Part shown: piece after piece, positions 63,301 to 64,000 of the stretch
Numbering within the stretch: the stretch's first letter is position 1
Layout: every line of letters starts with the position of its first letter
Source of the DNA: Anseranas semipalmata
Taxonomy: Eukaryota; Chordata; Aves; Anseriformes; Anseranatidae
Direction: 5' to 3'
Assembly (NCBI GenBank): GCA_013399115.1
Contig: VXAA01002186.1
Coordinates: 555,816-619,815, forward strand
DNA: 64,000 nt
The notes under the pieces: generated by a model
Database searches by the model: none
Told to the model about the DNA's origin: nothing
Seen by the model: the letters and a program-made list of their open reading frames with translations, nothing else
Made by a program: the position numbers and the translations under genes

Positions 63301-64000
63301 AACACTCCAGCAGAAGAAATCCCATTCTCCAGTCTAAATTAACCATGCAGGTCTCCTTTCTTTCCTGCATCTTGTTTTGTTCAATACTTTCTAACTTGTT
63401 CAACCAACAACTAAGGAATTGCACTGTTGTCTTCTTTACAAGCATTTCTATAAATCAGTTCATCTAAGAATTTACACTCTGTTTACTAAAAAGTAAAGAT
63501 TTTTTGGTTTCAGACAAAGTTGACAGCTGAGAAACCAATAGCCGCGGTAGCTTATTGTGCCCCCATATAGTTCAAAACTAGAGGGAATTAAATAATTTTG
63601 GGGCTTAGAGACATTTACTCACAGCAGATAATATTGAGATTCAGGAAAAAAAGGTTCAATTTTAAGTTACTGTAGGGATATGTTGTGATTTTTCCCCACC
63701 TCCATCTAAGCTTGATCTTTCTCACCACCAGTCATTTTCATCTCAGTCACATCAGAAGTGGTATGAACCAAGTGTCAGAAAAGGGACACTGTTAAAAGCA
63801 GCAAAACTATCATAGCTTGGGAAAGTAGCTAGTGTCAACTGAAAGGTCGTAAGTTAAAACATTTTACCTCTCAACCAGCAAAGATAAACAAAAATGTGTT
63901 CAGCTGATAGATACTACATTCAAAAGCTGTAGTATTTTTATGGTTTTAAATACACACATATATGAGGTATAACAAGGAAGTTAGATAGACTGATTCTAGT
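60376..64000. other. AT-rich DNA, no supported gene
   Basis: No gene, CR1 or LTR seen. A short phase-0 open patch after a good acceptor at 63514-63570 is too short to call. Confidence 0.5.

Noticed and set aside
63514..63570. Short open patch after a good acceptor (TTTTTTGGTTTCAG), ending in TAG.
   Set aside because: Only 18 codons; too short to separate from chance, although it keeps two CpGs.

Overview
This looks like bird nuclear DNA. It is AT-rich and intron-like or intergenic, with no compact gene layout. Its dominant recognisable repeats are CR1 retrotransposons with the typical (ATTCTRTG)n-type 3' ends, plus avian-style endogenous-retrovirus LTRs. One LTR fragment (16959-17147) resembles an ERVL-type LTR that I recall from neoavian birds; this rests on memory, not a search. 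I see no complete protein-coding gene, no tRNA or rRNA, no CRISPR array and no operon structure. The long open frames are short chance frames or CR1 reverse-transcriptase remnants.

Layout. Positions 1-4689 are AT-rich with one exon-like open segment. Positions 4690-5780 are CpG-rich, carry a 281-base assembly gap (5230-5510), and contain a plausible first coding exon on the minus strand (5063-5150) ending in a good splice donor. This is the best candidate for a real gene start. An 80-bp diverged copy of this exon lies 1.3 kb away (6391-6470). Positions 6.5-31.6 kb are mostly single-copy AT-rich DNA with an LTR fragment, an old CR1 and a few exon-like patches. A young CR1 with an unbroken frame for the C-terminal reverse-transcriptase portion lies at 31637-32544. 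Further CR1 pieces are at 36.5-37.1 (ancient), 38.7-39.4, 41.5-41.8, 50.4-52.0 and 59.9-60.4 kb.

The two clearest structures are in the right third. A CR1 at 50427-52034 is split by a 938-bp solo LTR (50949-51886) with TG...CA ends and a 5-bp target duplication TCCAT. At 53053-58320 a 2,327-bp segment occurs twice in direct orientation at a constant 2,941-bp offset, with no difference seen by eye. The second copy ends exactly at a lone N, and poly-T/poly-G runs lie at or near the joins. This looks more like an assembly false duplication than biology, although a very recent tandem duplication is not excluded.

I found no convincing previously undescribed system. The most useful leads are the duplicated block, the repeated exon next to the gapped CpG island, and several exon-like patches (20.7, 24.2, 47.0 and 53.7 kb) that need transcript or cross-species evidence. 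All gene calls except the CR1 remnants are tentative.
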